Below are positions 6,617 through 15,575 of a DNA stretch of 18,228 bases, piece by piece (within the stretch, counting starts at the first letter, position 1; each line of letters begins with the position of its first letter). The position numbers were made by a program, and so were the translations under genes. The notes under the pieces were generated by a model. It worked only from the letters and a program-made list of their open reading frames with translations, was not told the DNA's origin and made no database searches. The DNA comes from Burkholderiales bacterium (lineage in GTDB: Bacteria > Pseudomonadota > Gammaproteobacteria > Burkholderiales > UBA11063). The stretch lies in assembly GCA_026461645.1 (NCBI GenBank), contig JAPJMP010000108.1, forward strand, positions 1 to 18,228, given 5' to 3'.

Positions 6617-8044
6617 TTATAAGTATTTATCTCTAAATTTATCGTACTCAATTGCAGTTTTAATTGCTAAATCCTGCAAATATTTAGAGCTGGTAAATTT
6701 TACCGGTTCGATTTTACTAAATAAATCATAATCAGCACTATTACCATTAATTGCTTGTGCGGCTAATTTACCGACTAAATTACTCAAAGCCATCCCCTGA
6801 CCTGAGTAACCTTTAGCGTAATATACCGTACTATTGTAAGTTTTACCTATTAGTGGTGCAAAATTAATTGTTACACTGTCTTTACCAAACCAAAATTCAT
6901 CAATATCAATTCCAGCAAGCATAGGAAAAGTATTAATTAATTCACGATATAAACCGTCCATAATATCCTTTAATTCATATTGACCAAAGGAATCTCCACC
7001 GCCAAAAATTAAATTGTTTTTTTCAGTAAGACGATAATAATTCATTATGTTGCGTGTATCATATACCGCCATGCGATTAGGCAGTATCTTTTTTAGTAAT
7101 TCATCACTTAAACTCTCAGTTGCCATAATAAAAGTATCCATAGTTAAGGCTAATGATGCTAAATCAGGTAAAAATTTATCATTTCCATAATTTGCACCTA
7201 AAACTATTTTTTTGGCTTTAATTTTAAATTTATCTGCAACCATAATCGTGTGCAGCGGATCATTAAATTCAATTGAACTAACTGGACTATTTTCAAAAAC
7301 ATGAATATTAGTAAAATTTTTAAGAATCGAACCCAGTCCTAGCGTATAATTTAATGGATTTAAATGCCCTGTCCCAGTATCATATAATAACCCATGATAA
7401 ATATCCGAGCCAGTTAATATTTTTGCTTCTTTAGCATTAAATAATTGCACATCCTTATAACCATAACCTTTGGTCATAATTTCATAATCAGCTTTAATAT
7501 CTTCAACATCTTCATGTTTAAAAGCAGCAACACTAGTGCCCATCTGCCAACCGCAATTGATATTATATGCACGAATATTATTCTTAACTAAGTTTATTGC
7601 ATCTAACGACAAATCCCAGAATCTTTTGGCAATATCACGTCCAAACTTATCTTCAAAAAAATCAATGCCACAATCGTAGGAAGAAAGTATCTGACCGCCA
7701 CTCATCCCACTGGCATGACTGGCTAATGTGCTTTGTTCCAATAAAATCACTTTTAAGCCTGAATTAGCTAAATGTTGCGCTGTAGAAATTCCCGTTAAAC
7801 CACCACCTACAATACATACATCATATTCACCATCTTGTTCTAATTTTGGATATTTGGGATTATATAATTGATTGGTGGAATAAAAAGTTCGATTTTGTGA
7901 ATTATTGGTTGAATTAGCAATAACCTTTTCCATATATTTAGTATCATTAGATTCCGGCAAAAAACGCCCTAAAACATAGCCGCCACCAGCAGCTGCTGCT
8001 AATTGCAAGAAATTACGTCGCCGGTAATTTAATTTATCACCCAT
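6617..8044 (-). CDS. Tat-signal FAD-dependent oxidoreductase (DadA/PuuB-like)
   Basis: A flavoprotein of 475 residues in the glycine oxidase/D-amino-acid dehydrogenase-like family, closest in look to gamma-glutamylputrescine oxidase. Such enzymes oxidise amines or amino acids; the substrate is not visible. The N-terminus has a twin-arginine signal (YRRRNFLQL at 8-16, then an alanine/glycine-rich core) without a clear AxA cleavage site, so the protein may be exported and stay anchored. The FAD-binding motif VCIVGGGLTGIS starts near residue 77, SGMSGGQILSSYD follows, and AKGYSGQGMALSN lies near the end. The longest frame starts at TTG 8059. I chose ATG 8044 because AAAGGGAA, a good ribosome site, lies between the two. 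It is 41 bases after trpEG and may be co-transcribed with it. Confidence 0.82.
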   Translation of the reverse strand: MGDKLNYRRRNFLQLAAAAGGGYVLGRFLPESNDTKYMEKVIANSTNNSQNRTFYSTNQLYNPKYPKLEQDGEYDVCIVGGGLTGISTAQHLANSGLKVILLEQSTLASHASGMSGGQILSSYDCGIDFFEDKFGRDIAKRFWDLSLDAINLVKNNIRAYNINCGWQMGTSVAAFKHEDVEDIKADYEIMTKGYGYKDVQLFNAKEAKILTGSDIYHGLLYDTGTGHLNPLNYTLGLGSILKNFTNIHVFENSPVSSIEFNDPLHTIMVADKFKIKAKKIVLGANYGNDKFLPDLASLALTMDTFIMATESLSDELLKKILPNRMAVYDTRNIMNYYRLTEKNNLIFGGGDSFGQYELKDIMDGLYRELINTFPMLAGIDIDEFWFGKDSVTINFAPLIGKTYNSTVYYAKGYSGQGMALSNLVGKLAAQAINGNSADYDLFSKIEPVKFTSSKYLQDLAIKTAIEYDKFRDKYL

Positions 8045-8085
8045 TGTATTCCCTTTCAAACTTATTAGTTGGTTTTGTTGTACTA

Positions 8086-10263
8086 TTACCTAAGAATATA
8101 TTTTAGCACATTATTAATTATGGTAAGACCAACATTATCAGTCAGGGATAAAATTGATTCTGGATGAAATTGTACTGCCCACATTGGTAAAGTTTTATGT
8201 TCAATTGCCATAATAATTCCCTGTGACGATTCAGCACAAACATTGAGTTGCTCTGGAAAATCATCTTTTTTTGCATATAACGAATGGTATAGGCCAACTT
8301 TTATTTCTTTAGATTTTATGCCATCAAATATTTTACCGTGATAGTTTGTTAGTATCACTTTTTTGCCATGCAGTGGATATTCAAGTAAATCTAAACTACC
8401 GCCACAATATTCAACTAGCCCTTGTAGGCCCAAGCATACGCCAAAGACTGGAATAGCTAACTTAACACACATTGCTATAGTTTGGCTCACTGCAAAATCA
8501 CATGGCCGACCTGGTCCTGGTGACAACACCACTAAATCAGGATTAAGTTTAGCTAAAATTTCTTGTTTAAAACCACTTCGCAGGGTTATGACTTCTACTC
8601 CAAACTGCCGAAAATAGTTAGCTAAAGTATTGACAAACGAATCTTGGTGATCAACTAATAATACTTTTTTATGCGCCCAATTGGCATTATAATAATTTTG
8701 TGTATTAGTAGTTTTAGCTTTATCATCAGTACCATTATTTAAAGCATCAATTAAGGCTGATGCTTTTAAAATAGTTTCCTTTTCTTCTTCTTCAGGAATA
8801 GAGTCATATAATAAAGTTGCACCTACTCTAACTGAAGAAATACCATCTTTAATTCTAACGGTTCTAATAGTTAAGCCGGTATTCATATCTTTATTAAAAC
8901 CGATATAACCCACAGCACCACCGTACCAATTACGATTACTAATTTCATGATCTTCTATAAATTGCATCGCCCAGGCTTTAGGTGCTCCAGTCACGGTGAC
9001 TGCCCAAGTATGAGATAAAAAGGCATCTAATGAATCATAGCCTTCGCGTAGTTCACCCACCACATGATCCACGGTATGAATTAACCGCGAATATACTTCC
9101 AATTTGCGATTACTAATTACATTAATGCTACCTGGTTTACAAATACGTGATTTATCATTCCGATCAACATCGGTACACATAGTTAATTCGGATTCATCTT
9201 TTACCGAATTTAATAATTGCAAAATGTTAGCGGCATCCTCAATGGCATTAGAACCTCTTTTAATTGTTCCTGAAATTGGACTTGACTCAACTTTATTCTT
9301 CGTTACGCGAATATACATTTCTGGCGATGAGCCAATTAAATACTCTTGTTGTCCCAAATTCATAAAAAAACTATACGGCGATTGATTTCTTTTGCGTAAG
9401 CGATCAAAAATAACTGAAGGATTGATTTTACAACCATTATAAAAGGTTTGCCCCGGTACCACTTCAAACAAATCACCACGTTTAAAATATTCAATCGCTT
9501 CTTTAACAATTGCAGCATAGCCACCAGGTTTATACTCAGAACTTTTACCCTCGGTAGTATTAGGAATAAAAGCCTCACTTTTACCATCGCGCGGTAAATT
9601 TACTGTAGTTTGACCGTTATGGCTAAAATCATATTCATACTGTGTTGCAACCTCTTTTCTGTGATCAACTATAATTAATTGATCAGGAAAATATAACACT
9701 AAATCACGTTGATTGCTTGGTCGCTCTCGTTTTAATTTAATATGTTCAAATTGAAAGGCCAAATCATAACCAAAAGCACCATATAAGCCTAGATTAGCAT
9801 CATCGGTAGTATAAAAAACATCGGTAATGGCACGAATAACCATAAAAATTGATGGTTGTTTACTACGCACTTCCTCAGTAAACGTCTCTGTAGAATAAAT
9901 AATGCTACCTTCAAATAATTCATCACTTGTAGCAATGGTTTTAACACAATCAATTTGTTGTATAGCCGCTGTAATAAAGCCTAAAATAATTTGTCCACGT
10001 TGATTTAAAGCTTTAAGACTAAATTTATTATAGTTGGCTACTAATTGCAACATTGGATTAACAAAGCCAATGTTATAACGCGTATATTTGCCTGGATATT
10101 CAAAACTTGACTCTAAAACAACGCCTAATTGCGTATCTAATTGTGTGAATAAATGATTAACTCCAGCATTATAATCCACTGCAAAGGCTTGGCGCTTTAT
10201 TTCAATTTGTCCCTTAGTGATAAATGTATCTTGTCGAATTGAATGATTCGTGTTATTATCCAT
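8086..10263 (-). CDS. trpEG: Fused anthranilate synthase, components I and II (TrpEG)
   Basis: This enzyme makes anthranilate from chorismate and glutamine, the first step of tryptophan synthesis. One 725-residue chain holds the TrpE part (about 1-515) and the glutamine amidotransferase part (about 530-725). In the TrpE part I see LESS (50-53), the tryptophan-feedback element, FEVVPGQTF, PISGTIKRG, and KDESELTMCTDVDRNDKSR. In the amidotransferase part I see LVDHQDSFVNTLANYFRQFG, LSPGPGRP, catalytic C610 in GVCLGLQ, and H700/E702 in QFHPES. All catalytic residues are present. The chain resembles the fused TrpE(G) of Rhizobium-type alphaproteobacteria from its first residues, which supports this ATG. 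No other trp gene is in the window and no tryptophan-rich leader peptide is visible upstream. A phenazine-type relative is less likely. Confidence 0.93.
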   Translation of the reverse strand: MDNNTNHSIRQDTFITKGQIEIKRQAFAVDYNAGVNHLFTQLDTQLGVVLESSFEYPGKYTRYNIGFVNPMLQLVANYNKFSLKALNQRGQIILGFITAAIQQIDCVKTIATSDELFEGSIIYSTETFTEEVRSKQPSIFMVIRAITDVFYTTDDANLGLYGAFGYDLAFQFEHIKLKRERPSNQRDLVLYFPDQLIIVDHRKEVATQYEYDFSHNGQTTVNLPRDGKSEAFIPNTTEGKSSEYKPGGYAAIVKEAIEYFKRGDLFEVVPGQTFYNGCKINPSVIFDRLRKRNQSPYSFFMNLGQQEYLIGSSPEMYIRVTKNKVESSPISGTIKRGSNAIEDAANILQLLNSVKDESELTMCTDVDRNDKSRICKPGSINVISNRKLEVYSRLIHTVDHVVGELREGYDSLDAFLSHTWAVTVTGAPKAWAMQFIEDHEISNRNWYGGAVGYIGFNKDMNTGLTIRTVRIKDGISSVRVGATLLYDSIPEEEEKETILKASALIDALNNGTDDKAKTTNTQNYYNANWAHKKVLLVDHQDSFVNTLANYFRQFGVEVITLRSGFKQEILAKLNPDLVVLSPGPGRPCDFAVSQTIAMCVKLAIPVFGVCLGLQGLVEYCGGSLDLLEYPLHGKKVILTNYHGKIFDGIKSKEIKVGLYHSLYAKKDDFPEQLNVCAESSQGIIMAIEHKTLPMWAVQFHPESILSLTDNVGLTIINNVLKYILR
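8100..8108 (-). promoter_or_regulatory. Possible internal promoter for the FAD oxidoreductase
   Basis: TGCTAAAAT on the minus strand, within the last codons of trpEG, resembles an extended -10 element and ends 55 bases before the oxidoreductase ATG. It has one mismatch to TATAAT and no clear -35 box, so read-through from trpEG is equally possible. Confidence 0.22.
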
Positions 10264-10328
10264 TACGTTATTTTCTCTAATAAAATATTTGTTAAAGCCT
10301 AAATCAAGTATAAATTATTTAGTTAATC

Positions 10329-10337
10329 TGATATAAT
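10329..10337 (+). promoter_or_regulatory. Extended -10 promoter of lipA
   Basis: TGATATAAT ends 26 bases before the lipA ATG. No convincing -35 is present. AAGG (10353-10356) serves as ribosome site. Downstream, ACCTTATTAACAAGGT (10341-10356) is an imperfect palindrome over the expected transcript start. Confidence 0.55.
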
Positions 10338-10341
10338 TATA
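10336..10341 (-). promoter_or_regulatory. Candidate -10 box of trpEG, overlapping the lipA promoter
   Basis: The palindrome TATAATTATA (10332-10341) gives a TATAAT on each strand. The minus-strand copy would start a trpEG leader of roughly 65 bases. Neither a TGn extension nor a good -35 is seen on this strand, so support is moderate at best. Confidence 0.3.
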
Positions 10342-10363
10342 CCTTATTAACAAGGTTATAATA

Positions 10364-11308
10364 ATGAAAATAAATAATACTCAAGGTATAAAACATCGTG
10401 ATGAGAATAAAACTGCACGAATACCGATTAAGATAGTGCCATTGCATGAGCCTTTAAAAAAACCTTCTTGGATTAAGGTTAAATTGCCGGTAAACAATAA
10501 ATTCAATGAAGTTAAAGATTTACTGCGCCAACATGATTTACACACAGTTTGTGAAGAAGCAAGCTGTCCCAATATTAGTGAATGTTTTAGTAAAGGTACT
10601 GCCACTTTCATGATTATGGGTGATATCTGTACTCGGCGTTGTACTTTTTGTGATGTAGCTCATGGCCGACCAAATCCATTAGATCCAGATGAGCCCAAAA
10701 AACTTGCCGCTTCAATTAAAATTTTACAACTAAAATATGTTGTAATTACTAGCGTTGACCGTGATGATTTACGTGATGGTGGTGCTGGACATTTTGTAGC
10801 ATGTATTCAAGAGATTCGTAAAACCAATCCTGAAACTAAAATTGAAATTTTGGTTCCTGATTTTAGAGGTCGGCTTGAAGTAGCAATTAACACCTTAGCT
10901 ACTTGTCCACCAGATGTTTTTAATCATAATCTTGAAACTACTGCTCGCTTATATAAACAAATTCGTCCTGGATCAGATTATCAGCATTCATTAAATTTGT
11001 TACATCAATTCAAATTACGCTGCCCGAATGTACCAACTAAATCAGGTATTATGGCTGGACTTGGTGAAACCGATTTAGAAATAAAAGAAATTTTACAAGA
11101 TATGCGTAAACATTTAGTTGACATGTTAACTTTGGGGCAATACTTACAACCTTCAGTTCACCATACTCCGGTATTAAGATATGTACATCCTGACAGTTTT
11201 AAACAATTTGAAGAGTTTGCTTATAGTATTGGATTTAAACATGCCGCTGTTGGTGCAATGGTGAGATCTAGTTACCATGCCGATCAACAAGCACAACAGA
11301 TAATTTAA
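10364..11308 (+). CDS. lipA: Lipoyl synthase LipA
   Basis: LipA is a radical-SAM enzyme that inserts two sulfurs into octanoyl groups on lipoyl-dependent complexes such as pyruvate dehydrogenase. The 314-residue protein carries both iron-sulfur clusters. The auxiliary cluster uses C63, C68 and C74 ([12 protein letters not shown]), and the radical-SAM cluster uses C89, C93 and C96 (CTRRCTFC). Also visible are [32 protein letters not shown], and the terminal RSSY (301-304) that ligates the auxiliary cluster. Length is normal. lipB, often its neighbour, is absent here. The ATG has AAGG 7 bases upstream. rlmD follows after 6 bases on the same strand. Confidence 0.97.
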   Translation: MKINNTQGIKHRDENKTARIPIKIVPLHEPLKKPSWIKVKLPVNNKFNEVKDLLRQHDLHTVCEEASCPNISECFSKGTATFMIMGDICTRRCTFCDVAHGRPNPLDPDEPKKLAASIKILQLKYVVITSVDRDDLRDGGAGHFVACIQEIRKTNPETKIEILVPDFRGRLEVAINTLATCPPDVFNHNLETTARLYKQIRPGSDYQHSLNLLHQFKLRCPNVPTKSGIMAGLGETDLEIKEILQDMRKHLVDMLTLGQYLQPSVHHTPVLRYVHPDSFKQFEEFAYSIGFKHAAVGAMVRSSYHADQQAQQII

Positions 11309-11314
11309 AAATAT

Positions 11315-12649
11315 ATGGAAAATAAAATTAACCAGGTTCGAATCGAATCTATTGATATTGCTGGCAATGGTATTGCTCATATTGAGGGTAAAACTATTTT
11401 TATTCATGATGTCTTGCCAGATGAACTAGTTGACATTGAAATTTACCAAGATAAAAAGAGTTTTGCGCGCGCAAATTTAGTTAAAATTGTTGAAAAGAGT
11501 AAATTACGTGTAGACCCAATATGTCCACATTATGGTGTTTGCGGCGGCTGTTCATTACAACATTTAGATTATTCAGCGCAAATTGATAGTAAACAAAAGG
11601 TATTAATTGATAATTTAAAACATATCGGTAATACACTGCCGGAGAATATTTTAGCTCCAATCAGTGGTCAGGCTGTTGGTTATAGACATAAGGCGCGTTT
11701 ATCAGCACGCTTTGTCACCAAAAAAAATTCAGTATTAGTTGGCTTTCATGAAAAATCCTCGAGTTTTATCGCTGATATGCAGCAATGTACCAATTTACCA
11801 GCGCATATTTCCAATTTAATTATGCCATTACGGCAAATGCTTGCAACCTTATCCATTTATAATAAATTACCCCAAGTTGAGGTTGCAGTTGGTGATCATG
11901 TTAGTGTTTTAGTGTTACGCATTATGGAGCCATTAACTGTCGCTGATGAAGAAATCATTAAGGCTTTTGTTGATAATGTTACAAACCAAGTTGCAATTCA
12001 AATTTGGTTACAACCTAAGGGCCCTGATTCTTGCTACCCATTTTACCCAAGTAATATGCCACAATTATCTTATACATTACCTAATTTTAAAATTGAAATG
12101 CCATTTCTGCCTACAGAATTTACTCAAGTGAACCCGGAAATTAATCAGAAAATGGTAGATTTAGCTGTTCAATTATTAGAACCAACTGCAAACGATACTG
12201 TTGCCGATTTCTTTTGTGGTATTGGCAACTTTACTTTACCTATTGCCACACTGGCAAAAAAAGTAATTGGAATTGAAGGAAGTAATCAGTTAGTACAACG
12301 GGCTATGGCTAATGCCGCACATAATAATCTTAGTCATAAAACATCCTACAGCATGGCTAATTTATTTAAAATAACTAGCCAATGGTTAGACAATTTAGGT
12401 AAAATAGATAAATGGTTAATTGATCCGCCGCGTGATGGAGCACTGGAACTAGTAAAATTAATTAATTCAACCAATGCCCCCAAACGCATAGTATATGTAT
12501 CGTGTAATCCAGCAACACTTGCCAGAGATAGTGCAATTTTAGTTAATTTGCATAATTATAAATTAAAGCATGCCGGGGTTATGAATATGTTTCCGCATAC
12601 CTCACATGTTGAATCAATAGCAGTTTTTGATATGGATAGTAGCAAATGA
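11315..12649 (+). CDS. rlmD: 23S rRNA (uracil(1939)-C5)-methyltransferase RlmD
   Basis: RlmD methylates U1939 of 23S rRNA with S-adenosylmethionine. The 444-residue protein has an N-terminal TRAM domain (about 1-60). Cysteines C70, C76, C79 and C158 ligate a 4Fe-4S cluster (CPHYGVCGGC and QQCTN). The SAM-binding motif is VADFFCGIGNFTLP, with IDPPRDGA after it. The catalytic cysteine is C397 in YVSCNPATLARD and the general base is E433 in HVESIAVF. The start is 6 bases after lipA with no evident ribosome site, so translation may be coupled. The stop overlaps the MFS start by four bases (ATGA). Confidence 0.95.
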   Translation: MENKINQVRIESIDIAGNGIAHIEGKTIFIHDVLPDELVDIEIYQDKKSFARANLVKIVEKSKLRVDPICPHYGVCGGCSLQHLDYSAQIDSKQKVLIDNLKHIGNTLPENILAPISGQAVGYRHKARLSARFVTKKNSVLVGFHEKSSSFIADMQQCTNLPAHISNLIMPLRQMLATLSIYNKLPQVEVAVGDHVSVLVLRIMEPLTVADEEIIKAFVDNVTNQVAIQIWLQPKGPDSCYPFYPSNMPQLSYTLPNFKIEMPFLPTEFTQVNPEINQKMVDLAVQLLEPTANDTVADFFCGIGNFTLPIATLAKKVIGIEGSNQLVQRAMANAAHNNLSHKTSYSMANLFKITSQWLDNLGKIDKWLIDPPRDGALELVKLINSTNAPKRIVYVSCNPATLARDSAILVNLHNYKLKHAGVMNMFPHTSHVESIAVFDMDSSK

Positions 12650-13905
12650 AACCTAAAAATGGGTTAATTTTATATCTGATAGCTTTATGCTTTACTGCTT
12701 TATGCTTATTTATTCAAGTGCTACCAATTAATACTGCAGAGCATTTTCAAAGAATATTAGCGTTAAGTCCAAATCAAGTAATTAAATTAACCTCGGTATT
12801 TTTTATTTTTTATTCAATATTACAAATTCCTGGTGGTATAATTTTTGATAGATTTGGCATAAAAATTATTCTTCCGGCAGCATTATTACTCACAACTATT
12901 GGTAGTACTCTTTATATGTTAAGTACTAATCCCTATATGTTGGTTATAAGTAGAATTTTAACTGGAGTTGGAACATCAACTGCTTATATTACTGGTATTT
13001 TTTTAGCAGTTAAAGAGTTTCCCAGAAGCAAAAGTACTTTATTTATTAGCCTGGTTGAAGCTGCATCTACCGTTAGCCCTATAGTTGCGGCTAATTTTTT
13101 TAATAATATGTTAATCCATTTTGGTTGGTATGCAGCTAATTCAGGAGTTATTTTATTTTCCTTAATATTATTTATTCTAGCTATTGTTTTTTTACGTCGC
13201 TATGATGCCGCTACTATTCATAAAAAAGATTTTCATCAGGTATTTTCCTCGTTTATTAGTATATTTAAGAATCGCGCAGCAGTGTTAATTTTTTGCCATA
13301 CTTTCTTTGTCTGGTCAATTATGATGTCATTTGCAGGCTTTTGGTTAAAAAATTATATGATTAATATGCATCATTTTAGTGTTCAAAGATCTTTAAATTT
13401 AATGGTGGTATACTGGATTAGTTTTTCGCTTGGGGGAATTATTATTGGTTTTTTAATTAAAGAATTAAAACAATGTAAAACTTATATAGTGTTATTGTCC
13501 TTAATTGGTTTTCTAAATTTTGCAACCCTATCTATTCCTGCTTTATTTAACTATCCAAGTTTACTTTTAATTGCAGTATTAGGCGGCATTTATACTGCTT
13601 CGGTTATGATCAATTTTACTATTATTGCCCATATAATTAATCATAAACAAGTTGGAACTGCTATTGCTATTAATAATACCTTCTTAGTTTTAGGTGGCAT
13701 GTTTGGACAAATTGGTTTTGGAGAGATTCTAGGTCACACTAAACATAGTTTAATTAGTGTTTCCTCTAATATTGAATTTCATTACTACAATGCTTTACTA
13801 ATGTACCCTTTTTTAAGCTTAATTACTTTACTATTATCCATCGTAATATTGGTTCAGCTATCACAAATTGATGGCACTGCTAAAGCTAATTCTGATTTAT
13901 TTTAG
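12646..13905 (+). CDS. MFS transporter, substrate unknown
   Basis: A 419-residue inner-membrane protein with about 12 hydrophobic segments of the major facilitator superfamily. The loop between the second and third segments holds the MFS signature in GGIIFDRFGIKIIL, and SRILTGVGTSTAYI in the fourth segment also fits the family. A basic loop (FLRRYDAATIHKKDF) divides the two halves. The sequence does not show the substrate; export or uptake are both possible. The start codon overlaps the rlmD stop, so it is translated with rlmD. The end is followed by 84 non-coding bases that hold the hemW promoter. Confidence 0.8.
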   Translation: MKPKNGLILYLIALCFTALCLFIQVLPINTAEHFQRILALSPNQVIKLTSVFFIFYSILQIPGGIIFDRFGIKIILPAALLLTTIGSTLYMLSTNPYMLVISRILTGVGTSTAYITGIFLAVKEFPRSKSTLFISLVEAASTVSPIVAANFFNNMLIHFGWYAANSGVILFSLILFILAIVFLRRYDAATIHKKDFHQVFSSFISIFKNRAAVLIFCHTFFVWSIMMSFAGFWLKNYMINMHHFSVQRSLNLMVVYWISFSLGGIIIGFLIKELKQCKTYIVLLSLIGFLNFATLSIPALFNYPSLLLIAVLGGIYTASVMINFTIIAHIINHKQVGTAIAINNTFLVLGGMFGQIGFGEILGHTKHSLISVSSNIEFHYYNALLMYPFLSLITLLLSIVILVQLSQIDGTAKANSDLF

Positions 13906-13938
13906 CTAATATTTATGCAACCAGACGGCTAAAAAACC

Positions 13939-13966
13939 TTCACTTAAAATATAGGTGTGCTATTAT
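13939..13966 (+). promoter_or_regulatory. Promoter of hemW
   Basis: TTCACT (13939-13944) and TATTAT (13961-13966) are 16 bases apart, and TGC before the -10 makes it an extended -10 (TGCTATTAT). The hemW ATG lies 23 bases after the -10. The gap from the MFS stop contains no convincing terminator. Confidence 0.45.
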
Positions 13967-13989
13967 TGCTTTTTTAATAAGTATCTAAA

Positions 13990-15156
13990 ATGAGTACAGC
14001 AACCAACACAGTATTGACACAATTACCACCATTGGCATTATATATTCATATTCCATGGTGCTGGCACAAATGCCCTTATTGTGATTTTAATTCGCATACT
14101 TTTAAACCCACCGTAAATGAAATGAATTATGTTGAAGTTTTATTACTTGATTTAGAAGCAGCCTTACCGCAAATCTGGGGACGAACCATTTATTCAATCT
14201 TCATCGGTGGTGGTACACCAAGCCTATTTAGTGGCGATGCTATTGATAAATTATTAAGTGGCGTGAGAAAACTAGTAAAGTTGTCACCGTTTGCCGAAAT
14301 TACTCTCGAGGCTAATCCAGGAACTATTGATAACGAACATCTTAAAGATTACAGCAAATCTGGCGTTAATCGTCTATCTTTGGGCATACAGTCTTTTAAT
14401 GATAAGCATTTACTAGCCTTAGGACGAATTCATGATAGTGCTATGGCAATTAAAGCGATTAATCAAGCGCAACAATATTTTAAGCAAATTAATTTAGATT
14501 TAATGTATGGTTTGCCCGAGCAAACTATGCAACAATTACAACAAGATATTACTCAAGCAACTTCTTTTAATACTTCCCATTTATCCTTTTATAATTTAAC
14601 GATTGAACCGAATACTAAATTTTTTGTCACACCCCCAGCAAATCTTCCAGATAATGATCAATGTTATTTAATGCAAAACTTAATTATTACCAATTTAGCC
14701 CAACAAAACTTTCAGCGCTATGAAGTGTCAGCCTACGCACAGCAAACAAATTATAGCAAACATAATTTAAATTATTGGTTATTTGGTGATTATTTAGGCA
14801 TCGGTGCTGGAGCGCATTCTAAACTAAGCTTTCATGATAAAATTATTCGCCAAGTACGGCAAAAACACCCTCAAACCTATATTAATCAAGTGCCCAAGGC
14901 GCAGCACATTAATGAAAACTGTGCTGTTAATTCTTGTGATTTACCCTTTGAATTTATGCTAAATGCTATGCGCTTAATTGATGGTTTTAGCACTAATTTA
15001 TTTGTGGAACGAACTGGCTTAAGCTTAAATGTAATTTTGCCTAAACTGCTGCTAGCACAACAACAAAGGTTTATTAAATTGGAGCAACAAAAAATTATTC
15101 CCACTACTCATGGCATCAATTTTCTCAATGACGCATTATTGATTTTCTTAGATTAA
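13990..15156 (+). CDS. hemW: Radical-SAM heme chaperone HemW
   Basis: A 388-residue member of the HemN/HemW radical-SAM group. The cluster motif is C24-x3-C28-x2-C31 in IPWCWHKCPYCDFNSH. The fourth cysteine found in true coproporphyrinogen dehydrogenases (CxxxCxxCxC) is missing, since F33 takes its place; this marks HemW, a heme-binding chaperone. Other family marks are IGGGTPSLF (72-80), ITLEANPGT, GVNRLSLGIQSF, NLDLMYGLPEQT, and KHNLNYW with GIGAGAHS. Length is normal. HemW commonly lies near rdgB in many proteobacteria; here it starts a run with ridA. Older annotations may call it oxygen-independent coproporphyrinogen oxidase, which this sequence does not support. Confidence 0.93.
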   Translation: MSTATNTVLTQLPPLALYIHIPWCWHKCPYCDFNSHTFKPTVNEMNYVEVLLLDLEAALPQIWGRTIYSIFIGGGTPSLFSGDAIDKLLSGVRKLVKLSPFAEITLEANPGTIDNEHLKDYSKSGVNRLSLGIQSFNDKHLLALGRIHDSAMAIKAINQAQQYFKQINLDLMYGLPEQTMQQLQQDITQATSFNTSHLSFYNLTIEPNTKFFVTPPANLPDNDQCYLMQNLIITNLAQQNFQRYEVSAYAQQTNYSKHNLNYWLFGDYLGIGAGAHSKLSFHDKIIRQVRQKHPQTYINQVPKAQHINENCAVNSCDLPFEFMLNAMRLIDGFSTNLFVERTGLSLNVILPKLLLAQQQRFIKLEQQKIIPTTHGINFLNDALLIFLD

Positions 15157-15162
15157 ATTATT

Positions 15163-15171
15163 TGGTATAAT
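15163..15171 (+). promoter_or_regulatory. Extended -10 promoter of ridA
   Basis: TGGTATAAT lies just after the hemW stop and ends 26 bases before the ridA ATG, exactly the lipA spacing. AAGG (15186-15189) is the ribosome site, also placed as in lipA. No good -35 is seen at the right distance. Confidence 0.55.
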
Positions 15172-15197
15172 TATTAAATTTTAAAAAGGTTATTATT

Positions 15198-15575
15198 ATG
15201 ACAAAAGAAATGATTCATACTGCTGCAGCACCTAAAGCAATTGGTTGCTACTCACAGGCGATCAAAGCGGGTAATGTAGTTTATTTATCAGGACAAATTG
15301 GCTTTGAGCCACAAACCATGGAACTAGTTGCCGGCATGGAACAACAAACGCGACAAATGTTTAATAATTTGCAACAGGTAGTAATTGCCGCTGGCGGTAA
15401 TTTAACACAAATTGTAAAATTAACAATTTATTTAACTGATATGAATAATTTTGCTATTTTAAATCAAGTCATGAGCGAATTTTTTACCGCTCCCTATCCA
15501 GCACGCGCTGCAGTTGGCGTAAAAGAATTACCTAAAGGAGCCATAGTTGAGGCTGATGCAATTTTAGTGCTATAA
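15198..15575 (+). CDS. ridA: Enamine/imine deaminase RidA
   Basis: RidA hydrolyses reactive 2-aminoacrylate and other enamines/imines made by PLP enzymes, releasing 2-oxo acids and ammonia. The 125-residue protein is a full-length YjgF/YER057c/UK114 member. It has GCYSQAIKAGNVVYLSGQIG (16-35), Y18, the substrate carboxylate-binding R103 in PARAAVGV, and the water-activating E118 in KGAIVEADAI. These match the key residues of active RidA. It has its own extended -10 promoter after hemW. Its final codons and stop also form the promoter of the MaoC-type gene. Confidence 0.95.
   Translation: MTKEMIHTAAAPKAIGCYSQAIKAGNVVYLSGQIGFEPQTMELVAGMEQQTRQMFNNLQQVVIAAGGNLTQIVKLTIYLTDMNNFAILNQVMSEFFTAPYPARAAVGVKELPKGAIVEADAILVL

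Noticed and set aside
6603..6627. Inverted repeat AATACT/AGTATT between the convergent LysP-like and FAD genes, as a bidirectional terminator
   Set aside because: The stem is only 6 AT-rich pairs with a 13-base loop and no T tract on either side.
10264..10363. Tryptophan attenuator leader before trpEG
   Set aside because: No short frame with tandem tryptophan codons and no terminator/antiterminator hairpins are visible in the 100-base gap.
13900..13934. Inverted repeat TTTTAGC/GCTAAAA after the MFS gene, as a terminator
   Set aside because: A 21-base loop and no T run after the stem on the plus strand make a terminator unlikely.
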